Positions 38,201 to 46,761 of a stretch of DNA of 64,000 nucleotides are shown piece by piece. The DNA is from Hydrogenophaga pseudoflava NBRC 102511. Its GTDB lineage: Bacteria > Pseudomonadota > Gammaproteobacteria > Burkholderiales > Burkholderiaceae_C. The translations under genes and the position numbers were made by a program. Each line of letters begins with the position of its first letter. Position 1 is the stretch's first letter. The notes beneath the pieces were generated by a model, which was not told the DNA's origin, did not search any database, and worked only from the letters and a program-made list of their open reading frames with translations. The DNA lies in the NCBI RefSeq assembly GCF_001592285.1, contig NZ_BCWQ01000005.1:186001-250000 (forward strand), written 5' to 3'.

Positions 38201-41000
38201 TCTGAAGCCTGCTCGAATCCTGGGCTGCCTGTCCCTGATCGCCGAGGCCCGTGTCACGGACCGCCTGCTGATCAAGGATGTGTCCTCTGCAAAAAACGTG
38301 CGCCTGGTCGCACTTGATGGTCAGATCTACCTCGAGCACGGGACTGGCTTGCACCAATGGCCCGACGCTCCGGTGCGTCGCTTCTGGATACCGGTGCACA
38401 CCGCACGTTGGCTTGACCGGTCCTGGGATACGCGTTCAACCCTGGACCTGAGCAAGCCGTTTCAAACCAGCTTGCTGACAGGTCTGTTCGAGGCATCAGG
38501 TCTCGACCCGGAGCGCACTGCTCCCACGACGTTGCTGGAGCACTTGTGCAAGGTTGTCGCTCAGGAAAACGCGCTGACACTGCCTGGCTACGTGGCGTCA
38601 TACCTCGGTGGACAGGTCATGAGTGCGGCCTTAGGTCACCACGACTGGTTCCGTGCGGTCAAAGGACAAGCTGTCACTTTCGAGCAGGTCAATGACACAG
38701 CGGACAGCCAGGACAACGCAACAGACAGTGGGTCCCCCGAGGCTGACGAGGATCTGGAAGTCAGCGCCATGAACCCGCAAGCGGACTTCACATTCAACAC
38801 CTCGGTGATCCTGCCCGCGATAACAGAGAGCCAGGGTCAGCACAGAGAGGCCAACCGGGGCACCACGACCAAAGATTCGGGGATGGCTGATGCCACGAAC
38901 GAACAGGTGGACGAGCACAGGCTCCAGAAGACAAAGGCCCAACAATCATCTCACCTGTTCTTCAAGAGCATCCGATCCGCAATCAACAGGCACGGCAAGA
39001 AGGCCAGTAGCCCACGGCGTGACCTGGACTCGGCGCTACGCAGCCTCATTGAGGAAGCTACAGATGTCAGTCCAACCTGCCGACTGCTAGGCGAATGGAC
39101 GCGATCACTCCTGTGGCGTCGGACCCGGAAAGGTCTGCTACGACTCAGTTCGGTGGATCGTTACCTGAACGCACTGTCCAGTTGTTTTGAAGCAGAGGCA
39201 TACGACCACAGCCTTTTCGACGCCGACGCAGAAGATCTGACTGATCTGTATACCCGTCTCCTGGAGGCACGGCGACTTTCCAGAGTGGCGGGCGACACGA
39301 GCTCGAATGGTCCATCCGATGAGGATCAGGAGCGCAGCTCGGAGAGTTACCGGACGTGGAAGCTGGCCGCGAACCTGCTGCGGGATTTCCACCGAATGTG
39401 TGCGCGTGAACTTTCTCTGGAAGACCCGGACTGGTCGGAGTTCATGGGCGCGGAGGTCCCACTCTCCATCGCTCCGGGCATCCTTCTGGAAAAGGAATAC
39501 CTGCACGCCCTTGAGGTCTTGGTGGGTGATGCTGTGCATGCCTCCTTCGAGACTCTGGCTCCAGCCTTCATGCTGTTGCTGACCTACCGGTTCGGCCTGC
39601 GCGGCAAGGAGGCTGCCGGCCTCATGCGCCCCGATTGGGTCACCACAGAGGGCGGACCTGTCGTGGTGCTCGTGCGCAGCAACCGGTTGCGGGTACTCAA
39701 GACCAATGCCTCACGCCGGCAGGTCCCTCTACTGTTCAAACTCACTGACCACGAGCAGAAGATCATCGAGCGGTTCACGGCGCTATGGCATGGCATCAGC
39801 GGCAGCGACGAAAAGGTGCCGCTCTTCTGCAACCCCGCGCGACCGCTCGATACTCTGGATGATGTGAAGATCCGATCGGACCTTGGCCGGCTGATCAAGC
39901 AGGTGAGCTGCAACCAGAACTTGAGTCTTCATCATGCTCGTCACACGTTTGCCAACCTGGTCGCTCGCCTTCTGCTGAACGACGCTGGTGGCTGCTGGGA
40001 TCATGTGGCGACAACTCCCGTCGATGAGCAACATTCCAAGCATGTTCGGTCCTTGCTGTTGTCCACCCATGAGGTCACGCGACGATCCTCTTGGGCACTG
40101 GCTCGCCTGCTGGGCCACGCGCATCCCCACACAACGTTCAGAAGCTACCTACACCTGATCCCTGATATCTCCACCAAGCTGGTGCGATCCAAACAGAGGC
40201 AAGACGATGCACCCGTTCGCATGGACAAGTTGTCATCGGTACGGGATCTGAACAGAATCGTCGTTGTTGCCGGCTACCTGGAAAAGGTGGAACTCACACC
40301 GGTGCTCCGACCACCGATCACGATGCAGTCGTTGCTGCGATTTCTCTTCCTCTTTCAGCAAGGCAGTTCAATGGATGCGGCGGCAGCAAGCACCGGGCTG
40401 CCGTCAGGCATTGCGCAGGAGCTCATTGATGAGCTCGACCGTGTCGATCAGATGCTCGCAAGTCGACCCGCCATCAATCCGCTTCTGGGCGGCAGAAGTC
40501 GACTGCTCAGTCATATTTCAAGTACGCGATGGAAGTACTGGATCGATCGTGCGGCAGGTGTCTCGACCGTCATCAACCCGGATGAGATTGATCGACCATC
40601 TGGGACGGCGCCGCTGCATCTACCGATCGGACCAACGAGGCAGGTTCTGCTGTACAGGAGCGAGCATTTTGCGATGCTGCGCCAGGTGATTGATCTGTGG
40701 GGCCTGACGCCTTCTGACTTCAAAGTCGCCGCGACCAGGCAGCTGCACCCGATGGTCACTCAATGGGCACGTGACCATGGCTTCGAGTTGACCTCTGTGG
40801 AGCACATCAAGGTCGATGGCACCGCGCTTCAGATCGACTCGGTCAGCGAGGGCACGCCTCCCATGGCTGTCAAGCACAGATGTGCGTTACTGCCAACGGT
40901 CTATAGAAAAAACCAGGTCAAATCATCGTTCGAAATGGTCTTGCTCAATCTGATCGGAGCAATGGTTGTGAATATGACAAAAGGACAGACAACGTCCTAG
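35295..41000 (+). CDS. Giant tyrosine recombinase with repeated integrase-like domains
   Basis: The protein is 1901 residues, several times the usual ~300-450. The C-terminal domain is an apparently complete tyrosine recombinase: TYRFGLRGKEAAGLM (Arg I, ~1433), VLKTNASRRQVPL (Lys), LHHARHTFANL (HxxR, ~1545) and LLGHAHPHTTFRSYLH (His and Tyr, ~1605-1617). A second copy lies near 620-785: SATGARPVSS, WNMMRHRLST (first His replaced by Asn) and ILGHSEQGTASYGFF. A third, decayed one may lie near 985-1110 (ARVTDRLLIKDV; LPGYVASYLGGQ). The N-terminal ~550 residues are unrecognised. The gene stands alone and is less GC-rich than the genes before it. Role: probably mobilisation of its own element. Confidence 0.7.
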   Translation: MKPFEVTEIDTTRSNSPRDSSADGTFGLSQTLSQLATWAIRHDVISPLLQVLEASDCGDTHAVYAGTVLSYLRHPGVFTCLQDWTAERPFIYDIKRLVDACSVSPEVFRRFPPMPREQAASRQLIGRLSKVPVVALVARPVDSTLKDQGAWLEIIRAWCFVQHLDAVYAGRTVDKYLAMVTDKIRLAVDRGVDWQEFVYRLEGPKDTFHGLTQHLAVKSVSLLESREEKTGMSPIQREFLGHLRDLCTKRSATDTETSPGGRLGLFQRYLRDATRGGLLSRSWEPDRASSDIDSESRDVSQPLGVVNFDPVGDESIITVIEVDDIDPPPVQSRKSRGVLLASVEDQQFLRYAWNRPSPPERAALERWIESEWTGSDHPDRGIALACWLAINTGHSLRTVLTLEISPDLKDDWSLSPADWSLMRRPPKRYNSWSATANHQRWLRHRADVIQIHPPQPAREILASLAERVQGQIETLADLLPDAERIEGRFKEICKAKPGLERLLSGMLKHQLVQRAFDQSKDATLAQLLASHPRSGLPGSCAYAAFSAVEVKRTLQGSVRVNAAGDSDQPAEESNAAGTELDPIDQLLCGAFRSAWNKVQNCEGDPVKWIEHHNTLVSYCIAALLSATGARPVSSPFESLRQFDFDLNLIFVDDKHTNAQHQGRVISLVAAASNLVKNIYLPHLHRLADIIERQHPTLSKRIRQLSQSDTRQEMPLFFFLASVPALAWVEVSETSLNATEVFDWPLPWNMMRHRLSTRLRRLGAPQEIVDGILGHSEQGTASYGFFSSRHFGEDVQKVRPLLDSLYGELGIEMPKQPTWRIELADPVVVEINKETSERSSSYGSQGRRERRQHDHAQVRRAAIFEIEEFVNTKPLDAISRSDWDLLSQSLLVQRNGMPHPQGSLRYQTLLDWIHERWSDQASRPNLKRRYLPVLEEPSPFNELSIRATLIADRVRQALESLKDVHISRLSLKPARILGCLSLIAEARVTDRLLIKDVSSAKNVRLVALDGQIYLEHGTGLHQWPDAPVRRFWIPVHTARWLDRSWDTRSTLDLSKPFQTSLLTGLFEASGLDPERTAPTTLLEHLCKVVAQENALTLPGYVASYLGGQVMSAALGHHDWFRAVKGQAVTFEQVNDTADSQDNATDSGSPEADEDLEVSAMNPQADFTFNTSVILPAITESQGQHREANRGTTTKDSGMADATNEQVDEHRLQKTKAQQSSHLFFKSIRSAINRHGKKASSPRRDLDSALRSLIEEATDVSPTCRLLGEWTRSLLWRRTRKGLLRLSSVDRYLNALSSCFEAEAYDHSLFDADAEDLTDLYTRLLEARRLSRVAGDTSSNGPSDEDQERSSESYRTWKLAANLLRDFHRMCARELSLEDPDWSEFMGAEVPLSIAPGILLEKEYLHALEVLVGDAVHASFETLAPAFMLLLTYRFGLRGKEAAGLMRPDWVTTEGGPVVVLVRSNRLRVLKTNASRRQVPLLFKLTDHEQKIIERFTALWHGISGSDEKVPLFCNPARPLDTLDDVKIRSDLGRLIKQVSCNQNLSLHHARHTFANLVARLLLNDAGGCWDHVATTPVDEQHSKHVRSLLLSTHEVTRRSSWALARLLGHAHPHTTFRSYLHLIPDISTKLVRSKQRQDDAPVRMDKLSSVRDLNRIVVVAGYLEKVELTPVLRPPITMQSLLRFLFLFQQGSSMDAAAASTGLPSGIAQELIDELDRVDQMLASRPAINPLLGGRSRLLSHISSTRWKYWIDRAAGVSTVINPDEIDRPSGTAPLHLPIGPTRQVLLYRSEHFAMLRQVIDLWGLTPSDFKVAATRQLHPMVTQWARDHGFELTSVEHIKVDGTALQIDSVSEGTPPMAVKHRCALLPTVYRKNQVKSSFEMVLLNLIGAMVVNMTKGQTTS

Positions 41001-41025
41001 TGTCACCCCGTAATGACCGACCAGC

Positions 41026-41952
41026 TTAAATAGCCTCGAGTTCAACTGCCTTAAGCATCAGACCAAAGGCTTTCTCTGCGCTTGGCGCAAAGTTGATCAT
41101 CGACAAAAAGCCATGCACCAGACCTTCACAGCGTACCGCCTCAGCGGCCACCCCTCTCTCCATCAAACGCGTGCAATACTCTTCGCCCTCATCACGCAAT
41201 GGATCGAACTCCGCAGTCAAGATCAGCGCTTTGGGTGAAGCACTCAGATCATGACTACGTAGTGGCGATGCCAACGGATCGACCCTGAGTGACTCGTTTG
41301 GCAGGTACTGGTCCCAGAACCACATCATGTCGCGTCGGGTCAACAGGTACCCTTCAGAAAAGGAGTGGTAACTCGGACGATCAAAGGAGCAGTCGGTCAC
41401 CGGATAGGCAAGCACCTGGAGCTGCACGGCCGGCAGATCACCCCTTGAGTTGTGAATCCGTGCTGCTGTAGTGGCAAGGTTGGCGCCAGCACTATCGCCC
41501 ATCACCATCAATGGTCGCCCAGCGGTGTTAGCCATGATCGCTCCATCCCGAGATGCCCATGTCAGTGCTGCGCGCGCGTCATCCAATGGCAATGGGAAGG
41601 GATGTTCCGGCGCCAGTCGGTAGTCCACCGACAGAACCGCGCAACCCGAGCGTTGCGCCAGGGTCGCAGTAAATGGATGAAAGGACTCGACACTGCCAAG
41701 GACCCAGCCCCCACCATGCATGTAGACGATCAACCCTTTTGGCTGTTCGTTTGGAACATACAGGCGTGACCGCAAGCCATGAGCTTGCGTGGAGGCGATG
41801 ATCACGTCTTCGAAGAAAACTGCCGGCGCTGGTCCGAACAGCGCATCCATCAGCATCGGGCGTTTGCGTGCGTCTGCAACACTGCCCTGCCAAAAGCCAG
41901 GTTTGTTGGCGGCTCTGATCTGAGCCAGCAGCTCGGCAATTTGAGAGTCCAT
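41026..41952 (-). CDS. Alpha/beta hydrolase, HSL-type esterase
   Basis: This 308-residue esterase has IVYMHGGGWVLGS (oxyanion HGGGW), the nucleophile in MVMGDSAGANLATTA (GDSAG), the acid in ILTAEFDPLRDEGE and the His in GLVHGFLSM. These are the marks of the hormone-sensitive-lipase family. It lies 5 bases after a TRAP binding protein and downstream of a Baeyer-Villiger monooxygenase. Hydrolysis of the ester or lactone that the monooxygenase forms is the obvious job. It is convergent with the giant recombinase gene. Confidence 0.85.
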   Translation of the reverse strand: MDSQIAELLAQIRAANKPGFWQGSVADARKRPMLMDALFGPAPAVFFEDVIIASTQAHGLRSRLYVPNEQPKGLIVYMHGGGWVLGSVESFHPFTATLAQRSGCAVLSVDYRLAPEHPFPLPLDDARAALTWASRDGAIMANTAGRPLMVMGDSAGANLATTAARIHNSRGDLPAVQLQVLAYPVTDCSFDRPSYHSFSEGYLLTRRDMMWFWDQYLPNESLRVDPLASPLRSHDLSASPKALILTAEFDPLRDEGEEYCTRLMERGVAAEAVRCEGLVHGFLSMINFAPSAEKAFGLMLKAVELEAI

Positions 41953-41957
41953 GACAA

Positions 41958-43001
41958 TCAGGCCTTTGGCTTGTAACGCTGCACCAGCTCTCTGGCATGA
42001 GCGAGCAGCTTCTGACCATCCGCGCCTTTAGCACTGACTTCCTTGACCCAATCAGCCGTCACGGGTTCTGTGAGCTTTATGAACTCTTCTGTCTCTGCTT
42101 TGCCCACCACATGCACCGTATTGCCGCGGTCGATCACTTTCTTCCGAACAACTGGATCGACCTGAGCGATGAGACGGCCATACATGGCTGACACGTCGGC
42201 ACCGGCGTTCTGATCAATCACCTTCTGAAGATCGGCCGGAAGGCTTTCGTATTTGGCCTTGTTCATCACCAGGAACTGAATGCTGTTATTGAAGCCTGGC
42301 ATCCCAGCGGGGAACTCGGTATGGAATCTGGTCAGCTCGTCCAGCTTCGCCGATGGCACCGTGTCCCAGGGGATGATCGCTCCTTCAATGACGCCTTTGG
42401 ACAGAGCTTCGGGAATCTGTGGCAAAGGCATACCCACGGGAACGGCTCCTACGTTCTGCAGGAACTGCACTGCACGTCGCGATGGCCCCCGCACCTTCAC
42501 ACCGCGCAAGTCGGCCGCCTTGGTGATGAGCTTGTTCTTCATGTGCAGAATATTCAAACCGTGCGTATGGCAGGCAAGTAGCTTCACTTCCCGGAACTCA
42601 TCCATGGCGTTTGCTGCGGCAAACTCCCAAGCAGCTCTTGAGGCCCCTTCGCCGTCGTATGTAAAGAACGGCAACTCGAACGCCTCCATTCGCGTGAAGC
42701 GGCCTGGTGTGTAGCCAGCCAAAGACCAGATCACATCAGCGACCCCGTCGCGTGCCTGGTCAAATAGCTGCGCCGGGGCACCGCCCATTTGCATTGCCGG
42801 AAAGCCCTGGAACTTGATACGTCCACCCGACTCCCGCTCGATTTTCTGCATCCAAGGAGTCATCACGTTGGCATAAACATTCGAGAATCCTGGGACGAAG
42901 GTGTGCAAGCGCAAGTTGATGGGGTTCTGTGCACTGACTGGCTTGATGATCGCTGGCGCTGCCACCAAAGCAGCGGACTTGAGCAAGGTACGACGATCCA
43001 T
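41958..43001 (-). CDS. TRAP transporter solute-binding protein, DctP family
   Basis: This 347-residue protein has an N-terminal export signal with a twin arginine (MDRRTLLKSAALVAAPAI), then a DctP fold: LRLHTFVPGFSNVYANVM, GGRIKFQGFPAMQMGG and LRGVKVRGPSRRAVQF. It binds a carboxylate-like ligand in the periplasm for TRAP transport. No DctQ or DctM membrane genes are next to it, so it must use a distant partner or act as a sensor. It lies 48 bases after the monooxygenase gene, in the same unit. Confidence 0.88.
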   Translation of the reverse strand: MDRRTLLKSAALVAAPAIIKPVSAQNPINLRLHTFVPGFSNVYANVMTPWMQKIERESGGRIKFQGFPAMQMGGAPAQLFDQARDGVADVIWSLAGYTPGRFTRMEAFELPFFTYDGEGASRAAWEFAAANAMDEFREVKLLACHTHGLNILHMKNKLITKAADLRGVKVRGPSRRAVQFLQNVGAVPVGMPLPQIPEALSKGVIEGAIIPWDTVPSAKLDELTRFHTEFPAGMPGFNNSIQFLVMNKAKYESLPADLQKVIDQNAGADVSAMYGRLIAQVDPVVRKKVIDRGNTVHVVGKAETEEFIKLTEPVTADWVKEVSAKGADGQKLLAHARELVQRYKPKA

Positions 43002-43049
43002 GGTGTGTCTCCTGATGTGATGAAAGTTGGGTGGTTGAACGTTTTCCGT

Positions 43050-44660
43050 TCAGCTCATTTGAAGTCCCTGATAGTTGTTGGATGCAACTTCTTCGATGAT
43101 CCGTCGATATAAGGGAACGCCAGCCACAAAGGGCATGAACAGACGTGGTTTTCCATCGATGTTGTCCCCCATGTACCAGCTCTTTGCCTTGGGATAGAGC
43201 GTCTTGGCTGCTTCGTCCGCACACCGCTGCACCCAGGCGTCTTCAGCCTCTTGGGTGGCACCAATGCGTTGGACTCCATGTTGCTGGGCGTGCTTGAGCA
43301 ACCGCATGATCCAGTCCACATGCGTCTCGATGGAGTGCACCATGTTGCTCAGGACAGAAGGGCTACCGGGGCCTGCCACCACGAAGAGGTTTGGAAACCC
43401 TGAAATGAAGAGACCAAGATAGCTGACGGGACCCTGCTCCCACTTTTCCTTAATAGTCAGACCTCCTTCACCGCGCAGGTCTATGGCCTTGAGCGCCCCG
43501 GTCAAGGCATCAAAGCCCGTGGCAAAGACGATGTCGTCACAGTCGATGTCTTGTTTGGTGGTGCGAATGCCCGTTTCGGTCGCGCAAACGAGGGGTTCCG
43601 CCCCCACATCCACAATATCAACATGCGGCTTATTGAAGGTTTCGTAGTAGTTCGAATCCACTGATAATCGCTTCCCTCCAAAGGGTAGGTCATCCTTTGG
43701 CGTGAGGATGCTGGCCTTGCGAGGGTCTTTCACAATTTCGTGAATCTTCTTGCGAGCGAACTCGGCCACCAAGCGATTCGTCTCTGGGTTGCTCATCTGA
43801 TCGGCAAAGGTACGCAGCATGCGAAAGCCTCCGCCTGCCCCACGCCAGCGATACTCCAGTTCCGCCATCTGCTCTTGCTCGGTCATTTCAGCAGCAGTTT
43901 TTGTGTTGGCATTTAGAAACTGGCCTGTGATGGCTTCGCGGCCCATGGCCCTTCGTTCGGGGTAGCGAGCTTTTGCAGCCTTCAGTGCCTGAGGCGTGAA
44001 GGGCACGTTATGTGCCGGAACGCTGAAGTTGGCGGTGCGCTGCAGGACCGTCAGGTGACTGGCTTGTTCAGCAATCACCGGCACCATCTGAACCCCACTG
44101 GAGCCAGTGCCGATGAGCACTACTTTGCGTCCGGAGAAGTCCACACCTTCGTTGGGCCAGCGTGCGCTGTGGTGCCAACGACCTTTGAAGCTATCAAGTC
44201 CTTCCAATGAAGGCCGTTGGGGAACTGAAAGTCCACCAGTAGCCATGACCAGGTATCGCGCCCGATAGACCTCACCTGCTTCTGTCTGAACCTCCCACAC
44301 GTTGGCCTTCTCGTCAAAGTGGGCTTTCACCACCTTCGTGTTCAGTTCAATATCAGGACGCAGTGAGAAGCGATCCACTACGTGATTGATATAGCGAAGG
44401 ATTTCGGCCTGCGTGGCGTAGCGCTCGCTCCACTCCCACTCCTCCTCCAGTTCACGACTGAAAGAGTACGAATAGTCCAGGCTTTCCACGTCGCAGCGAG
44501 CTCCTGGGTATCGATTCCAGAACCACGTGCCGCCTACGCCATCTCCCATCTCCAAGACCTTCACTCGCAAGCCCGCTTCCCGAGCCTTGTAGAGTTGATA
44601 GATGCCTGCGAAGCCGGCACCCACTACCAGCATGTCCAGTTCTTTCATGTGTGATTCCAT
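43050..44660 (-). CDS. Baeyer-Villiger type FAD monooxygenase
   Basis: This 536-residue protein has FAD fingerprint MLVVGAGFAGIYQLYKA and the WFWNRYPGARCD segment. The Baeyer-Villiger signature FxGxxxHxxxW(P) appears as FKGRWHHSARWP near residue 165, and VVLIGTGSSGVQMVP is the NADPH site. These enzymes insert oxygen beside a ketone, giving an ester or lactone; cyclohexanone and steroid ketone monooxygenases are relatives. The substrate is unknown. The esterase and dehydrogenase genes around it complete a plausible alcohol-ketone-ester-acid route. An alternative start is the ATG at 44648. Confidence 0.88.
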   Translation of the reverse strand: MESHMKELDMLVVGAGFAGIYQLYKAREAGLRVKVLEMGDGVGGTWFWNRYPGARCDVESLDYSYSFSRELEEEWEWSERYATQAEILRYINHVVDRFSLRPDIELNTKVVKAHFDEKANVWEVQTEAGEVYRARYLVMATGGLSVPQRPSLEGLDSFKGRWHHSARWPNEGVDFSGRKVVLIGTGSSGVQMVPVIAEQASHLTVLQRTANFSVPAHNVPFTPQALKAAKARYPERRAMGREAITGQFLNANTKTAAEMTEQEQMAELEYRWRGAGGGFRMLRTFADQMSNPETNRLVAEFARKKIHEIVKDPRKASILTPKDDLPFGGKRLSVDSNYYETFNKPHVDIVDVGAEPLVCATETGIRTTKQDIDCDDIVFATGFDALTGALKAIDLRGEGGLTIKEKWEQGPVSYLGLFISGFPNLFVVAGPGSPSVLSNMVHSIETHVDWIMRLLKHAQQHGVQRIGATQEAEDAWVQRCADEAAKTLYPKAKSWYMGDNIDGKPRLFMPFVAGVPLYRRIIEEVASNNYQGLQMS

Positions 44661-44664
44661 TGTG

Positions 44665-44715
44665 TTGTCATGTCAACCTATGTACAGTATCCATCCGTTT
44701 AGGTTGATATGTCAA
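44665..44715. promoter_or_regulatory. Divergent promoter with paired quasi-palindromes
   Basis: Two 12-base near-palindromes, ttgtcatgtcaa (44665-44676) and ttgatatgtcaa (44704-44715), lie 39 bases apart. Between and overlapping them is the inverted pair tcaaccta (44673-44680) and taggttga (44700-44707). They occupy the 71-base gap between the divergent monooxygenase and dehydrogenase genes. The MarR protein encoded in the plus-strand unit is the likely binder (inferred). Confidence 0.6.
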
Positions 44716-44731
44716 CGTTTTCTGAGAACCC

Positions 44732-45475
44732 ATGAATCCACATCATCAAAGCCTTCTTGATCGCCATGTAGTAGTCACAGGTGCCGCCGGAGGTATCGGA
44801 CAGGCATGTGTAAGATGGTTTCTTGAGGCTGGCGCTCATGTGACCCTGGTAGACCAGGATGAGGCTAGGTTGCAGGCTTTAGAACAGTCACTGGACAACA
44901 AGAGGGTTACTGTTGTGGCCTCGGACTTGTCGGACGCAGAGGCCTGCCTTAAAACCACCCGCGCTGCTGGCAGACCGGTTTATGCATTGGTGCACATGGC
45001 AGGTGTGTTCGAGCACGACCCACTCGATTTGGGCGATCTCTCTGTATGGGAGCGGGCCATGGCCGGCAACCTGCGCAACGCTTACCAAATGGTGATGGCG
45101 TTTCGTGCAGCGCGCGATCCAGACGCGCTGTCTCGAGTGGTGTTGTGCAGCTCCAGGGCGTTTCAAAGAGGAACTGCCGGCCGAGCTTCATACGCAGCCG
45201 CCAAAGGCGGGGTTGTCGGCCTCGTGAGGGCTTTCTCCAGAGACCTCGCCCCTGACACCACTGTCAACGCTGTGTCACCCGGATTGATAAGAACTGCTAT
45301 GACGCAGGACCTCATATCGTCTTTGGGAGATCAACGCTTGGCGGAAATTCCTCTGGGTCGCTTTGGGGAACCGGATGACGTGGCGGGCGTGGTTGGTTTT
45401 CTGTGCAGCAGTTCCGCCAACTATGTCACCGGGCAGGTCATCACGGTAGACGGGGGCGTGATCAACGCAGGATGA
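44732..45475 (+). CDS. Short-chain dehydrogenase/reductase
   Basis: This 247-residue classical SDR has HVVVTGAAGGIGQACV (TGxxxGxG cofactor motif) and the catalytic Ser in VVLCSSRAFQ. RASYAAAKGGVVGLV carries YxxxK, and YVTGQVITVDGG is near the C-terminus. It would oxidise an alcohol to the ketone that the divergent monooxygenase attacks. It is coupled to the MarR gene that follows by an ATGA overlap. Confidence 0.9.
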   Translation: MNPHHQSLLDRHVVVTGAAGGIGQACVRWFLEAGAHVTLVDQDEARLQALEQSLDNKRVTVVASDLSDAEACLKTTRAAGRPVYALVHMAGVFEHDPLDLGDLSVWERAMAGNLRNAYQMVMAFRAARDPDALSRVVLCSSRAFQRGTAGRASYAAAKGGVVGLVRAFSRDLAPDTTVNAVSPGLIRTAMTQDLISSLGDQRLAEIPLGRFGEPDDVAGVVGFLCSSSANYVTGQVITVDGGVINAG

Positions 45476-45948
45476 ACTTTCTCAAGCGAGAATCTCAAGC
45501 CATGCAACTGGACTTAGATCATTACGTTCCCGGCCTTCTGCTGTGGCTCTCCAACAAAGTCGCCAGCAGTGCTTCTGCGCTCTACCACGACAAGTTCGGG
45601 GTGGGCGTGACTGAATGGCGTCTCTTGGCTTACTTCAAGATTTACCCATGGTCTACCGCCAGCACTGCTTGCGAGTTGATGGGTCTGGATAAAGGTGCTG
45701 TTAGCCGGTCATTAAGCACCTTGGCAGCAGAGGGATACCTAGAAAGTCGTCCTCAGGGCTTGAGACGCATCGAGTACCGCGTCACGCGCAAAGGCAACAT
45801 TCTTCACGACAAGATCTACAAGTTCGCTATGGCCAGAGAAGAAGCACTTCTCGAAGGGATGACTGCACAGGAGAAGCAAACTCTGGTCAAGCTGTTGCGT
45901 CACATGCTCGACAACCTGGAGAAGGTGCAGCGGGTCGGCAACGAATGA
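45472..45948 (+). CDS. MarR family regulator of the monooxygenase island
   Basis: This 158-residue MarR protein has GVTEWRLLAYFKIYPWSTAS, CELMGLDKGAVSRSLSTLAA and a wing LRRIEYRVTRKGNIL. The ATG at 45472 overlaps the dehydrogenase stop as ATGA; an internal ATG at 45502 is the alternative. It probably binds the quasi-palindromes in the 44661-44731 promoter and so controls both directions. Confidence 0.88.
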   Translation: MNFLKRESQAMQLDLDHYVPGLLLWLSNKVASSASALYHDKFGVGVTEWRLLAYFKIYPWSTASTACELMGLDKGAVSRSLSTLAAEGYLESRPQGLRRIEYRVTRKGNILHDKIYKFAMAREEALLEGMTAQEKQTLVKLLRHMLDNLEKVQRVGNE

Positions 45949-46328
45949 TTGAAGCAAGGCGCTGCGCTCACGCCTGCACATTGATGCGCTGAATCCTCAC
46001 AGCGTTTGCTAATCTCACTAATGGACGCTGCCGTATAAAAGCACCCACAAAAAATTGGCGGGCAGTTGGAGATCCTTGCGAGCCAACAATTTCATGTCTG
46101 CACGCCGTGAACAGAGCCGCGCCCGAGGCTGAGCGCAACGATCTCTGGCTGGCGCACCTGGTGGCCAAGGCGTTGGCCGATAACCAGGCCATCACAGCGA
46201 TCAACATCGCAGCCCTTGAGCAGGTCGCCAAGGAGCTTGCGATGGGTGGCGCCCAGACACCGTAGAGCCGGTGCGCCCCATGATGCCCGGCCGCAGCTCC
46301 ACAGAGAAGCTGAGTGCCGGATGCCGAC
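45949..46328. other. Intergenic region with one weak small reading frame
   Basis: This 380-base gap lies between marR and the convergent hupB. A frame from GTG 46107 to TAG 46265 would encode 52 residues (LWLAHLVAKALADNQAI, then AALEQVAKELAMGG). It is amphipathic and GC-rich in style but has no ribosome site and no family I recognise; it may be the tail of a decayed gene. No tRNA or strong terminator is visible. Confidence 0.4.
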
Positions 46329-46640
46329 TTACTTGCCAGCCTTCTCAGCGCGGCGCTTGGCAGCCTTGGGATCGACGGCGTCCTTGAACTTGGCGCCAGC
46401 GATGAACTTGGGCAGGGTGGCCGCCGGGATCTTGATCTTGTCGCCCGTGGCCGGATTCTTGCCTGCGCGGGCCGCGCGCTTGACGGACTTGAAGGTGCCG
46501 AAGCCCACCAGCTGAACCGTATCGCCTTTCTTTACTGAGGTCTGGATGGTCTCGATGAGGGTGTCGAGCACGGCGTTGGCCGCTGCCTTGGACAGTTCGT
46601 TCTTGGTGGCCAGGATCTCGACGAGTTCTGCGCGGTTCAT
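46329..46640 (-). CDS. hupB: HU-family DNA-binding protein
   Basis: This 103-residue histone-like protein begins MNRAELVEILATKNELSKAA and includes LVGFGTFKSVKRAARAGKNP, the beta-arm region of HU, with a slightly long Ala/Lys-rich C-terminus. HU dimers bend and compact DNA. The promoter lies in the 121-base gap shared with the divergent helix-turn-helix gene. It looks like host chromosome between accessory pieces, unless the island carries its own HU. Confidence 0.92.
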   Translation of the reverse strand: MNRAELVEILATKNELSKAAANAVLDTLIETIQTSVKKGDTVQLVGFGTFKSVKRAARAGKNPATGDKIKIPAATLPKFIAGAKFKDAVDPKAAKRRAEKAGK

Positions 46641-46761
46641 GGTTCAGGATCTCCAGTGTGAATGACAAGCCGCGGGTTATACCACCGGCCAGGCAGCGCA
46701 ACAGCGCGGCTGGGCGCCCGTTGGCCCCCGTCCGTCAGGCCTGTGATTTACCATCTGCGCC

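Noticed and set aside
46107..46265. A 52-residue gene between marR and hupB
   Set aside because: It has a GTG start without ribosome site and no homology I recognise; mentioned only in the gap description.
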